Shown piece by piece: positions 24,344-34,840 of a DNA stretch of 64,000 nt. A program made the translations under genes and the position numbers. Position 1 is the stretch's first letter. Each line of letters starts with the position of its first letter. The stretch comes from Ptiloglossa arizonensis (Eukaryota > Arthropoda > Insecta > Hymenoptera > Colletidae), in assembly GCF_051014685.1 (NCBI RefSeq), contig NW_027478396.1, forward strand, positions 372,001 through 436,000, given 5' to 3'. Below the pieces are notes generated by a model, which saw only the letters and a list, made by a program, of their open reading frames with translations, was not told the DNA's origin and made no database searches.

Positions 24344-27300
24344 TTCTCGGTTTATTTCTTCGTTTCTCCATTTATTTCTTCGTTTCTCCATTTATTTCTT
24401 CGTTTCTCCGTTTCCTTGTTCGTTGCTACGTTTTTTTCGCCGTTTTTTTCTTCGTTTCTCCGTTTCTTTCTTCGTTTCTCATTTATTTCTTCGTTTCTCC
24501 ATTTATTTCTCCGTTTCTCCGTTTCTGTCTTCGTTTCTCCGTTTCTATGTTCGTTTCTCCGTTTCTTTGTTCGTTTCTCCGTTTCTTTGTTCGTTTCTCC
24601 GTTTCTTTGTTCGTCTCTCCGTTTCTTTTTTCGTTTCTCCGTTTCTTTCTTTGTTTCTCCGTTTCCTTCCTCGTTTCTCCGTTTCTTTCTTCGTTTCTAC
24701 GTTTATTTCTTCGTTTCTCCATTTATTTCTCCGTTTCTTCGTTCCTTTCTTCATTTCTCGGTTTCTTTCTTCGTTTCTCCGTTTCTTCCTTCGTTTCTCC
24801 GTTTCTTTCTTCGTTTCTCCGTTTCTTTCTTCGTTTCTCCGTTTCTTTCTTCATATCTCCGTTTCTTTCTTCGTTTCTCCGTTTCTTTCTTCGTTTCTCC
24901 GTTTCCTTGTTCGCTTCTGCGTTTCTTTCTTCGTTTCTCCTTTTCTTTCCTCGTTTCTCCGTTTCTTTATTCGTTTCTCCGTTTATTTCTTCGTTTCTCC
25001 ATTTATTTCTCCGTTTCTCCGTTTCTTTCTTCGTTTCTCCATTTCTTTCTTCGTTTCTCCGTTTCTTTGTTCGTTTCTCCGTTTCTTTCTTCGCTTCTCC
25101 ATTTCTTTGTTCGTTTCTGCGTTTATTTCTTCGTTTCTCCATTTATTTCCTCGTTTCTCCGTTTCTTTCTTCGTTACTCCGGTTCTTTCTTCGTTTCTCC
25201 GTTTCTTGCTTGGTTTCTCCGTTTCTTTCTTCGTTTCTCCGTTTCTTTCTTCGTTTCTCGGTTTCTTTCTTCATTTCTCCGTTTCTATGTTCGCTTCTCC
25301 GTTTCTTTCTTCGTTTCTCCGTTTCTTTCCTCGTTTCTCCGTTTCTTTCTTCGTTTCTCCGTTTCTTTCTTCGCTTCTCCATTTCTTTGTTCGTTTCTGC
25401 GTTTATTTCTTCGTTTCTCCATTTATTTCCTCGTTTCTCCGTTTCTTTCTTCGTTACTCCGGTTCTTTCTTCGTTTCTCCGTTTCTTGCTTGGTTTCTCC
25501 GTTTCTTTCTTCGTTTCTCCGTTTCTTTCTTCGTTTCTCGGTTTCTTTCTTCATTTCTCCGTTTCTGTCTTCGATTCTCCGTTTCTTTCTTCGATTCTCC
25601 GTTTCTTTCTTCGTTTCTCCGTTTCTTTCTTCGTATCTCCGTTTCTTTCTTCGTTTCTCCGTTTCTTTCTTCGTTTCTCCGTTTCTTTGTTCGTTTCTCC
25701 GTTTCTTTGATCGTTTCTTCGTTTCTTCATTTCTTTCTTCGTTTCTCCGTTTCTTTCTTCGTTTCTCCGTTTGCTTGTTCGTTTCTCCATGTATTTCTTC
25801 GTTTCTCCATTTATTTCACCGTCTCTCCGTATCTTTCTTCGTTTCTCCGTTTCTTTGTTCGTTTCTCCGTTTCTTTCTTCGTTACTCTGGTTCTTTCTTC
25901 GTTTCTCCGATTCATTCTTCGTTTCTCCGTTTCTATCTTCGTTTCTTCGTTTCTTTGTTCGTTTCTCCGTTTCTTTGTTCGTTTCTCCGTTTCTTTGGTC
26001 GTTTCTCCGTTTCTTTCTTCGCTTCTCCGTTTCTTTGTTCGTTTCTCCGTTTATTTCTTCGTTTCTCCTTTTATGTCTCCGTTTCTCCGTTTCTTTCTTC
26101 GTTACTCCGGTTCTTTCTTCGTTTCTACGTTTCTTTCTTCGTTTCTCCATTTCTTTTTTCGTTTCTCCGTTTCTTCCTTCGTTTCTCCGTTTCTTCCTTC
26201 GTTTCTCCGTTTCTTTGTTCGTTTCTGCGTTTATTTCTTCGTTTCTCCATTTATTTTCCCGTTTCTCCGTTTCTTTCTTCGTTACTCCGTTTCTCTCATC
26301 GTATCTCCGTTTCTTTCTTCGTTTCTCCGTTTCTTTCTTCGTTTCTCCGTTTCTTTCTTCGATTCTCCGTTTCTTTCTTCGATTCTCCGTTTCTTTCATC
26401 GTTTCTCCGTTTCTCTCTTCGTATCTCCGTTTCTTTCTTCGTTTCTCCGTTTCTTTCTTCGTTTCTCCATTGCTTTCTTCGATTCTCCGTTTCTTTCTTC
26501 GTTTCTCCGTTTCCTGGTTCGTTTCTCCGTTTCTTTCTTCGTTTCTCCATTTATTTCTCCGTTTCTTTCTTCGTTTCTCCGTTTCTTTGTTCGTTTCTCC
26601 GTTTCTTTCTTCGTTTCTCCGTTTATTTCTTCGTTTCTCCATTTATTTCTCCGTTTCTTTCTTCGTTTCTCCGTTTATTTCTTCGTTTCTCCATTTATTT
26701 CTCCGTTTCTTTCTTCGCTTCTCCGTTTCTTTGTTTGTTTCTCCGTTTATTTCTTCGTTTCTCCATTTCCTTCTTCGTTTCTCTGTTTCTTTCTTCGTTT
26801 CTCCGTTTGCTTGTTCGTTTCTGCATTTATTTCTTCGTTTCTCCGTTTCTTTGTTCGTTTCTCCGTTTCTTTCTTCGTTTCTCCGTTTATTTCTTCGTTT
26901 CTCCATTTATTTCTCCGTTTCTTTCTTCGTTTCTCCGTTTCTTTGTTCGTTTCTCCGTTTCTTTCTTCGTTTCTCCGTTTCTTTCTTCGTTTCTCCGTTT
27001 CTTCGTTCGTTTCATCGTTTCTCCGTTTCACCGTTTGTCGGTTTATTCCTTCGTTTCTCCATTTATTTCTCCGATTCTCCGTTTCTTTCTTCGTTTCTTC
27101 GTTTCTTTCATCGTTACTCCGTTTCTCTCATCGTATCTCCGTTTCTTTCTTCGTTTCTCCGTTTCTTTCTTCGTTTCTCCGTTTCTTTCTTCGATTCTCC
27201 GTTTGCTTGTTCGTTTCTCCGTTTATTTCTCCGTTTCTCCGTTTCTTTCTTCGTTTCTCCGTTTCTTTCTCCGTTTCTCCGTTTCTTTCTTCGATTCTCC

Positions 27301-27422
27301 GTTTCTTTCTTCGATTCTCCGTTTCTTTCTTCGTTTCTCCGTTTGCTTGTTCGTTTCTCCGTTTATTTCTCCGTTTCTCCGTTTCTTTCTTCGTTTCTCC
27401 GTTTCTTTCTTCGTTTCTCCGT
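24344..27422 (+). repeat. Block C2
   Basis: Matches C1 at an offset of 8486 bp for about 3.1 kb. It also overlaps the 2.86-kb tandem pair described next, because its right part was amplified again downstream. Confidence 0.87.
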
Positions 27423-27790
27423 TTCTTTCTTCGATTCTCCGTTTCTTTCTTCGATTCTCCGTTTCTTTCTTCGTTTCTCCGTTTGCTTGTTCGTTTCTCC
27501 GTTTATTTCTCCGTTTCTCCGTTTCTTTCTTCGTTTCTCCGTTTCTTTCTTCGTTCCTCCGTTTCTTTCTTCGTTTCTTCATTTCCTTCTTCGTTTCTCA
27601 GTTTCTTTCTTCGTTTCTCCGTTTGCTTGTTCGTTTCTGCATTTATTTCTTCGTTTCTCCATTTATTTCCCCGTTTCTCCGTTTCTTTCTTCGTTTCTCC
27701 GTTTCTTTCCTCGTTTCTCCGTTTCTTTCTTCGTTTCTCCGTTTCTTTCTTCGCTTCTCCGTTTCTTTGTTCGTTTCTCCGTTTCTTTCA
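24931..27790 (+). repeat. 2.86-kb tandem unit, copy 1
   Basis: Starts at TCGTTTCTCCTTTTCTTTCC and matches the next unit at an offset of exactly 2860 bp, or 143 monomer lengths. The rare variants GTTTCTTTATTCG, GTTTCTTGCTTGG, CCATGTATTTC, CTCTCATCGTATC, CCATTGCTTTC and GTTTCCTGGTTCG occur in the same order in both. The main exception is 25361-25560. Confidence 0.9.
25361..25560 (+). repeat. 200-bp replaced patch, duplicate of 25081-25280
   Basis: Bases 25361-25560 read the same as 25081-25280, including the rare GTTTCTTGCTTGG and TTTCTCGGTTTCTTTC variants. The sister unit (28221-28420) and block C1 hold different sequence of the same length here, with CTTCATATCTCC and CCATTTCTTCCGTCG. The flanks keep the same 2860-bp offset on both sides, so ten monomers were swapped without a change in length. 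Confidence 0.85.
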
Positions 27791-30660
27791 TCGTTTCTCC
27801 TTTTCTTTCCTCGTTTCTCCGTTTCTTTATTCGTTTCTCCGTTTATTTCTTCGTTTCTCCATTTATTTCTCCGTTTCTCCGTTTCTTTCTTCGTTTCTCC
27901 ATTTCTTTCTTCGTTTCTCCGTTTCTTTGTTCGTTTCTCCGTTTCTTTCTTCGCTTCTCCATTTCTTTGTTCGTTTCTGCGTTTATTTCTTCGTTTCTCC
28001 ATTTATTTCCTCGTTTCTCCGTTTCTTTCTTCGTTACTCCGGTTCTTTCTTCGTTTCTCCGTTTCTTGCTTGGTTTCTCCGTTTCTTTCTTCGTTTCTCC
28101 GTTTCTTTCTTCGTTTCTCCGTTTCTTTCTTCATTTCTCCGTTTCTATGTTCGCTTCTCCGTTTCTTTCTTCGTTTCTCCGTTTCTTTCCTCGTTTCTCC
28201 GTTTCTTTCTTCGTTTCTCCGTTTCTTTCTTCGTTTCTCCGTTTCTTTCTTCATATCTCCGTTTCTTTCTTCGTTTCTCCGTTTCTTTCTTCGTTTCTCC
28301 GTTTATTTCTTCGTTTCTCCATTTATTTCTCCGTTTCTCCATTTCTTCCGTCGTTTCTCCGTTTCCTTGTTCGTTTCTCCGTTTCTTTCTTCGTTTCTCC
28401 ATTTCTTTCTTCGTTTCTCCGTTTCTGTCTTCGATTCTCCGTTTCTTTCTTCGATTCTCCGTTTCTTTCTTCGTTTCTCCGTTTCTTTCTTCGTATCTCC
28501 GTTTCTTTCTTCGTTTCTCCGTTTCTTTCTTCGTTTCTCCGTTTCTTTGTTCGTTTCTCCGTTTCTTTGATCGTTTCTTCGTTTCTTCATTTCTTTCTTC
28601 GTTTCTCCGTTTCTTTCTTCGTTTCTCCGTTTGCTTGTTCGTTTCTCCATGTATTTCTTCGTTTCTCCATTTATTTCACCGTCTCTCCGTATCTTTCTTC
28701 GTTTCTCCGTTTCTTTGTTCGTTTCTCCGTTTCTTTCTTCGTTACTCTGGTTCTTTCTTCGTTTCTCCGATTCATTCTTCGTTTCTCCGTTTCTATCTTC
28801 GTTTCTTCGTTTCTTTGTTCGTTTCTCCGTTTCTTTGTTCGTTTCTCCGTTTCTTTGGTCGTTTCTCCGTTTCTTTCTTCGCTTCTCCGTTTCTTTGTTC
28901 GTTTCTCCGTTTATTTCTTCGTTTCTCCTTTTATGTCTCCGTTTCTCCGTTTCTTTCTTCGTTACTCCGGTTCTTTCTTCGTTTCTACGTTTCTTTCTTC
29001 GTTTCTCCATTTCTTTTTTCGTTTCTCCGTTTCTTCCTTCGTTTCTCCGTTTCTTCCTTCGTTTCTCCGTTTCTTTGTTCGTTTCTGCGTTTATTTCTTC
29101 GTTTCTCCATTTATTTTCCCGTTTCTCCGTTTCTTTCTTCGTTACTCCGTTTCTCTCATCGTATCTCCGTTTCTTTCTTCGTTTCTCCGTTTCTTTCTTC
29201 GTTTCTCCGTTTCTTTCTTCGATTCTCCGTTTCTTTCTTCGATTCTCCGTTTCTTTCATCGTTTCTCCGTTTCTCTCTTCGTATCTCCGTTTCTTTCTTC
29301 GTTTCTCCGTTTCTTTCTTCGTTTCTCCATTGCTTTCTTCGATTCTCCGTTTCTTTCTTCGTTTCTCCGTTTCCTGGTTCGTTTCTCCGTTTCTTTCTTC
29401 GTTTCTCCATTTATTTCTCCGTTTCTTTCTTCGTTTCTCCGTTTCTTTGTTCGTTTCTCCGTTTCTTTCTTCGTTTCTCCGTTTATTTCTTCGTTTCTCC
29501 ATTTATTTCTCCGTTTCTTTCTTCGTTTCTCCGTTTATTTCTTCGTTTCTCCATTTATTTCTCCGTTTCTTTCTTCGCTTCTCCGTTTCTTTGTTTGTTT
29601 CTCCGTTTATTTCTTCGTTTCTCCATTTCCTTCTTCGTTTCTCTGTTTCTTTCTTCGTTTCTCCGTTTGCTTGTTCGTTTCTGCATTTATTTCTTCGTTT
29701 CTCCGTTTCTTTGTTCGTTTCTCCGTTTCTTTCTTCGTTTCTCCGTTTATTTCTTCGTTTCTCCATTTATTTCTCCGTTTCTTTCTTCGTTTCTCCGTTT
29801 CTTTGTTCGTTTCTCCGTTTCTTTCTTCGTTTCTCCGTTTCTTTCTTCGTTTCTCCGTTTCTTCGTTCGTTTCATCGTTTCTCCGTTTCACCGTTTGTCG
29901 GTTTATTCCTTCGTTTCTCCATTTATTTCTCCGATTCTCCGTTTCTTTCTTCGTTTCTTCGTTTCTTTCATCGTTACTCCGTTTCTCTCATCGTATCTCC
30001 GTTTCTTTCTTCGTTTCTCCGTTTCTTTCTTCGTTTCTCCGTTTCTTTCTTCGATTCTCCGTTTGCTTGTTCGTTTCTCCGTTTATTTCTCCGTTTCTCC
30101 GTTTCTTTCTTCGTTTCTCCGTTTCTTTCTCCGTTTCTCCGTTTCTTTCTTCGATTCTCCGTTTCTTTCTTCGATTCTCCGTTTCTTTCTTCGTTTCTCC
30201 GTTTGCTTGTTCGTTTCTCCGTTTATTTCTCCGTTTCTCCGTTTCTTTCTTCGTTTCTCCGTTTCTTTCTTCGTTTCTCCGTTTCTTTCTTCGATTCTCC
30301 GTTTCTTTCTTCGATTCTCCGTTTCTTTCTTCGTTTCTCCGTTTGCTTGTTCGTTTCTCCGTTTATTTCTCCGTTTCTCCGTTTCTTTCTTCGTTTCTCC
30401 GTTTCTTTCTTCGTTCCTCCGTTTCTTTCTTCGTTTCTTCATTTCCTTCTTCGTTTCTCAGTTTCTTTCTTCGTTTCTCCGTTTGCTTGTTCGTTTCTGC
30501 ATTTATTTCTTCGTTTCTCCATTTATTTCCCCGTTTCTCCGTTTCTTTCTTCGTTTCTCCGTTTCTTTCCTCGTTTCTCCGTTTCTTTCTTCGTTTCTCC
30601 GTTTCTTTCTTCGCTTCTCCGTTTCTTTGTTCGTTTCTCCGTTTCTTTCATCGTTTCTCC
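27791..30660 (+). repeat. 2.86-kb tandem unit, copy 2
   Basis: Head-to-tail copy of 24931-27790. The match ends where GTTTCTTTCATCGTTTCTCC is followed by GTTTCTTTCC rather than TTTTCTTTCC, at about 30660. Confidence 0.9.
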
Positions 30661-32044
30661 GTTTCTTTCCTCGTTTCTCCGTTTGTTTCTTCGTTTCTCC
30701 GTTTCTCCGTTTCTCCGTTTCTTTCTTCGTTTCTCCGTTTCCTTGTTCGTTTCTCCGTTTATTTCTTCGTGTCTCCATTTATTTCTCCGTTTCTTTCTTC
30801 GTTCCTCCGTTTCTTTGTTCGTTTCTCCGTTTCTTCGTTTCTTCATTTCTTTCTTCGTTTCTCCGTTTCTTTCTTCGTTTCTCCGTTTGCTTGTTCGTTT
30901 CTCCATGTATTTCTTCGTTTCTCCATTTATTTCACCGTTTCTCCGTATCTTTCTTCGTTTCTCCGTTTCTTTGTTCCTTTCTCCGTTTCTTTCTTCGTTA
31001 CTCTGGTTCTTTCTTCGTTTCTCCGATTCATTCTTCGTTTCTCCGTTTCTTTCTTCGTTTCTCCGTTTCTTTGTTCGTTTCTCCGTTTCTTTGGTCGTTT
31101 CTCCGTTCCTTTCTTCGCTTCTCCGTTTCTTTGTTCGTTTCTCCGTTTATTTCTTCGTTTCTCCATTTATTTCTCCGTTTCTCCGTTTCTTTCTTCGTTA
31201 CTCCGGTTCTTTCTTCGTTTCTCCGTTTCTTTCTTCGTTTCTCCGTTTCTTTCTTCGTTTCTCCGTTTCTTCCTTCGTTTCTCCGTTTCTTCCTTCGTTT
31301 CTCCGTTTCTTTGTTCGTTTCTGCGTTTATTTCTTCGTTTCTCCATTTATTTCCCCGTTTCTCCGTTTCTTTCTTCGTTACTCCGTTTCTCTCATCGTAT
31401 CTCCGTTTCTTTCTTCGTTTCTCCGTTTCTTTCTTCGTTTCTCCGTTTCTTTCTTCGATTCTCTGTTTCTTTCTTCGATTCTCCGTTTCTTTCTTCGTTT
31501 CTCCGTTTCTTTCTTCGTATCTCCGTTTCTTTCTTCGTTTCTCCGTTTCTTCGTTCGTTTCATCGTTTCTCCGTTTCTCCGTTTGTCGGTTTATTCCTTC
31601 GTTTCTCCATTTACTTCTCCGATTCTCCGTTTCTTTCTTCGTTTCTTCGTTTCTTTCATCGTTACTCCGTTTCTCTTATCGTATCTCCGTTTCTTTCTTC
31701 GTTTCTCCGTTTCTTTCTTCGTTTTTCCATTTCTTTCTTCGATTCTCCGTTTCTTTCTTCGATTCTCCGTTTCTTTCTTCGTTTCTCCGTTTCTTTCTTC
31801 GTATCTCCGTTTCTTTGTTCGTTTCTTCGTTTCTTTCTTCGTTTCTTCATTTCCTTCTTCGTTTGTCTGTTTCTTTCTTCGTTGCTCCGTTTGCTTGTTC
31901 GTTTCTGCATTTATTTCTTCGTTTCTCCATTTATTTCCCCGTTTCTCCGTTTGTTTCTTCGTTTCTCCGTTTCTTTCCTCGTTTCTCCGTTTCATTCTTC
32001 GTTTCTCCGTTTCTTTCTTCGCTTCTCCGTTACTTTGTTCGTTT
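29780..32044 (+). repeat. 2.4-kb tandem unit D1
   Basis: Matches 32164-34441 at offsets of 2384 bp and then 2396 bp. Shared markers are the TTTGTCGG module, CTCTCATCGTATC, the runs of TCGATTCTCC, GTTTGCTTGTTCG, CTTCATTTCCTTC, three successive 8-mers near 30700 and a GTTACTTTGTTCG near the right end. Differences are few, for example TTACTTC at 31612 against TTATTTC in D2. Confidence 0.87.
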
Positions 32045-32163
32045 CTCCGTTTATTTCTCCGTTTCTCCGTTTCTTTCTTCGTTTCTCCGTTTCTTTGTTC
32101 GTTTCTCCGTTTCTTTCTTCGTTTCTCCGTTTATTTCTTCGTTTCTCCATTTATTTCTCCGTT

Positions 32164-34441
32164 TCTTTTTTCGTTTCTCCGTTTCTTTGTTTGTTTCTCC
32201 GTTTCTTTCTTCGTTTCTTCGTTTCTTTCTTCGTTTCTCCGTTTCTTCGTTCGTTTCATCGTTTCTCCGTTTCTCCGTTTGTCGGTTTATTCCTTCGTTT
32301 CTCCATTTATTTCTCCGATTCTCCGTTTCTTTCTTCGTTTCTTCGTTTCTTTCATCGTTACTCCGTTTCTCTCATCGTATCTCCGTTTCTTTCTTCGTTT
32401 CTCCGTTTCTTTCTTCGTTTCTCCGTTTCTTTCTTCGATTCTCCGTTTGCTTGTTCGTTTCTCCGTTTATTTCTCCGTTTCTCCGTTTCTTTCTTCGTTT
32501 CTCCGTTTCTTTCTTCGTTTCTCCGTTTCTTTCTTCGATTCTCCGTTTCTTTCTTCGATTCTCCGTTTCTTTCTTCGTTTCTCCGTTTGCTTGTTCGTTT
32601 CTCCGTTTATTTCTCCGTTTCTCCGTTTCTTTCTTCGTTTCTCCGTTTCTTTCTTCGTTTCTCCGTTTCTTTCTTCGGTTCTCCGTTTCTTTCTTCGATT
32701 CTCCGTTTCTTTCTTCGTTTCTCCGTTTGCTTGTTCGTTTCTCCGTTTATTTCTCCGTTTCTCCGTTTCTTTCTTCGTTTCTCCGTTTCTTTCTTCGTTC
32801 CTCCGTTTCTTTCTTCGTTTCTTCATTTCCTTCTTCGTTTCTCAGTTTCTTTCTTCGTTTCTCCGTTTGCTTGTTCGTTTCTGCATTTATTTCTTCGTTT
32901 CTCCATTTATTTCCCCGTTTCTCCGTTTCTTTCTTCGTTTCTCCGTTTCTTTCCTCGTTTCTCCGTTTCTTTCTTCGTTTCTCCGTTGCTTTCTTCGCTT
33001 CTCCGTTTGTTTGTTCGTTTCTCCGTTTCTTTCTTCGTTTCTCCGTTTCTTTCCTCGTTTCTCCGTTTGTTTCTTCGTTTCTCCGTTTCTCCGTTTCTCC
33101 GTTTCTTTCTTCGTTTCTCCGTTTCCTTGTTCGTTTCTCCGTTTATTTCTTCGTGTCTCCATTTATTTCTCCGTTTCTTTCTTCGTTCCTCCGTTTCTTT
33201 GTTCGTTTCTCCGTTTCTTCGTTTCTTCATTTCTTTCTTCGTTTCTCCGTTTCTTTCTTCGTTTCTCCGTTTGCTTGTTCGTTTCTCCATGTATTTCTTC
33301 GTTTCTCCATTTATTTCACCGTTTCTCCGTATCTTTCTTCGTTTCTCCGTTTCTTTGTTCCTTTCTCCGTTTCTTTCTTCGTTACTCTGGTTCTTTCTTC
33401 GTTTCTCCGATTCATTCTTCGTTTCTCCGTTTCTTTCTTCGTTTCTCCGTTTCTTTCTTCGTTTCTCCGTTTCTTTGATCGTTTCTCCGTTCCTTTCTTC
33501 GCTTCTCCGTTTCTTTGTTCGTTTCTCCGTTTATTTCTTCGTTTCTCCATTTATTTCTCCGTTTCTCCGTTTCTTTCTTCGTTACTCCGGTTCTTTCTTC
33601 GTTTCTCCGTTTCTTTCTTCGTTTCTTTCTTCGTTTCTCCGTTTCTTTCTTCGTTTCTCCGTTTCTTCCTTCGTTTCTCCGTTTCTTCCTTCGTTTCTCC
33701 GTTTCTTTGTTCGTTTCTGCGTTTATTTCTTCGTTTCTCCATTTATTTCCCCGTTTCTCCGTTTCTTTCTTCGTTACTCCGTTTCTCTCATCGTATCTCC
33801 ATTTCTTTCTTCGTTTCTCCGTTTCTTTCTTCGTTTCTCCGTTTCTTTCTTCGATTCTCTGTTTCTTTCTTCGATTCTCCGTTTCTTTCTTCGTTTCTCC
33901 GTTTCTTTCTTCGTATCTCCGTTTCTTTCTTCGTTTCTCCGTTTCTTCGTTCGTTTCATCGTTTCTCCGTTTCTCCGTTTGTCGGTTTATTCCTTCGTTT
34001 CTCCATTTATTTCTCCGATTCTCCGTTTCTTTCTTCGTTTCTTCGTTTCTTTCATCGTTACTCCGTTTCTCTCATCGTATCTCCGTTTCTTTCTTCGTTT
34101 CTCCGTTTCTTTCTTCGTTTCTCCGTTTCTTTCTTCGATTCTCCGTTTCTTTCTTCGATTCTCCGTTTCTTTCTTCGTTTCTCCGTTTCTTTCTTCGTAT
34201 CTCCGTTTCTTTGTTCGTTTCTTCGTTTCTTTCTTCGTTTCTTCATTTCCTTCTTCGTTTCTCTGTTTCTTTCTTCGTTTCTCCGTTTGCTTGTTCGTTT
34301 CTGCATTTATTTCTTCGTTTCTCCATTTATTTCCCCGTTTCTCCGTTTCTTTCTTCGTTTCTCCGTTTCTTTCCTCGTTTCTCCGTTTCATTCTTCGTTT
34401 CTCCGTTTCTTTCTTCGCTTCTCCGTTACTTTGTTCGTTTC
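32164..34441 (+). repeat. 2.4-kb tandem unit D2
   Basis: Second copy of D1. It has an extra 12-bp unit near 33625, where TTTCTTTCTTCG follows another TTTCTTTCTTCG; this accounts for the change in offset from 2384 to 2396 bp. Its right end at GTTACTTTGTTCG matches that of D1. Confidence 0.87.
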
Positions 34442-34840
34442 TCCGTTTCTTTCTTCGTTTCTCCGTTTCTTTCTTCGTTTCTCCGTTTCTTTCTTCGTTT
34501 CTCCGTTTATTTCTTCGTTTCTCCATTTATTTCTCCGTTTCTTTCTTCGTTTCTCCGTTTCCTTGTTTGTTTCTCCGTTTCTTTCTTCGTTTCTCCGTTT
34601 CTTTCTTCGTTTCTCCGTTTCTTCGTTCGTTTCATCGTTTCTCCGTTTCTCCGTTTGTCGGTTTATTCCTTCGATTCTCCGTTTCTTTCTTCGATTCTCC
34701 GTTTCTTTCTTCGTTTCTCCGTTTCTTTCTTCGTATCTCCGTTTCTTTGTTCGTTTCTTCGTTTCTTTCTTCGTTTCTCCGTTTCTTTCTTCGTTTCTCC
34801 GTTTCTTTCTTCGTTTCCCCGGTTCTTTGTTCGTTTCTCC

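Larger units (their letters stand above)
18903..27422 (+). repeat. 8.6-kb super-repeat, copy 2
   Basis: Follows copy 1 with no intervening sequence and repeats the same order of sub-blocks. Relative to copy 1 it has a 52-bp insertion at about 20101-20152, made of two 20-bp monomers plus one 12-bp unit. It lacks the 188 bp found at about 15.67-15.86 kb in copy 1. It also carries a 200-bp replaced patch at 25361-25560. Confidence 0.88.
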
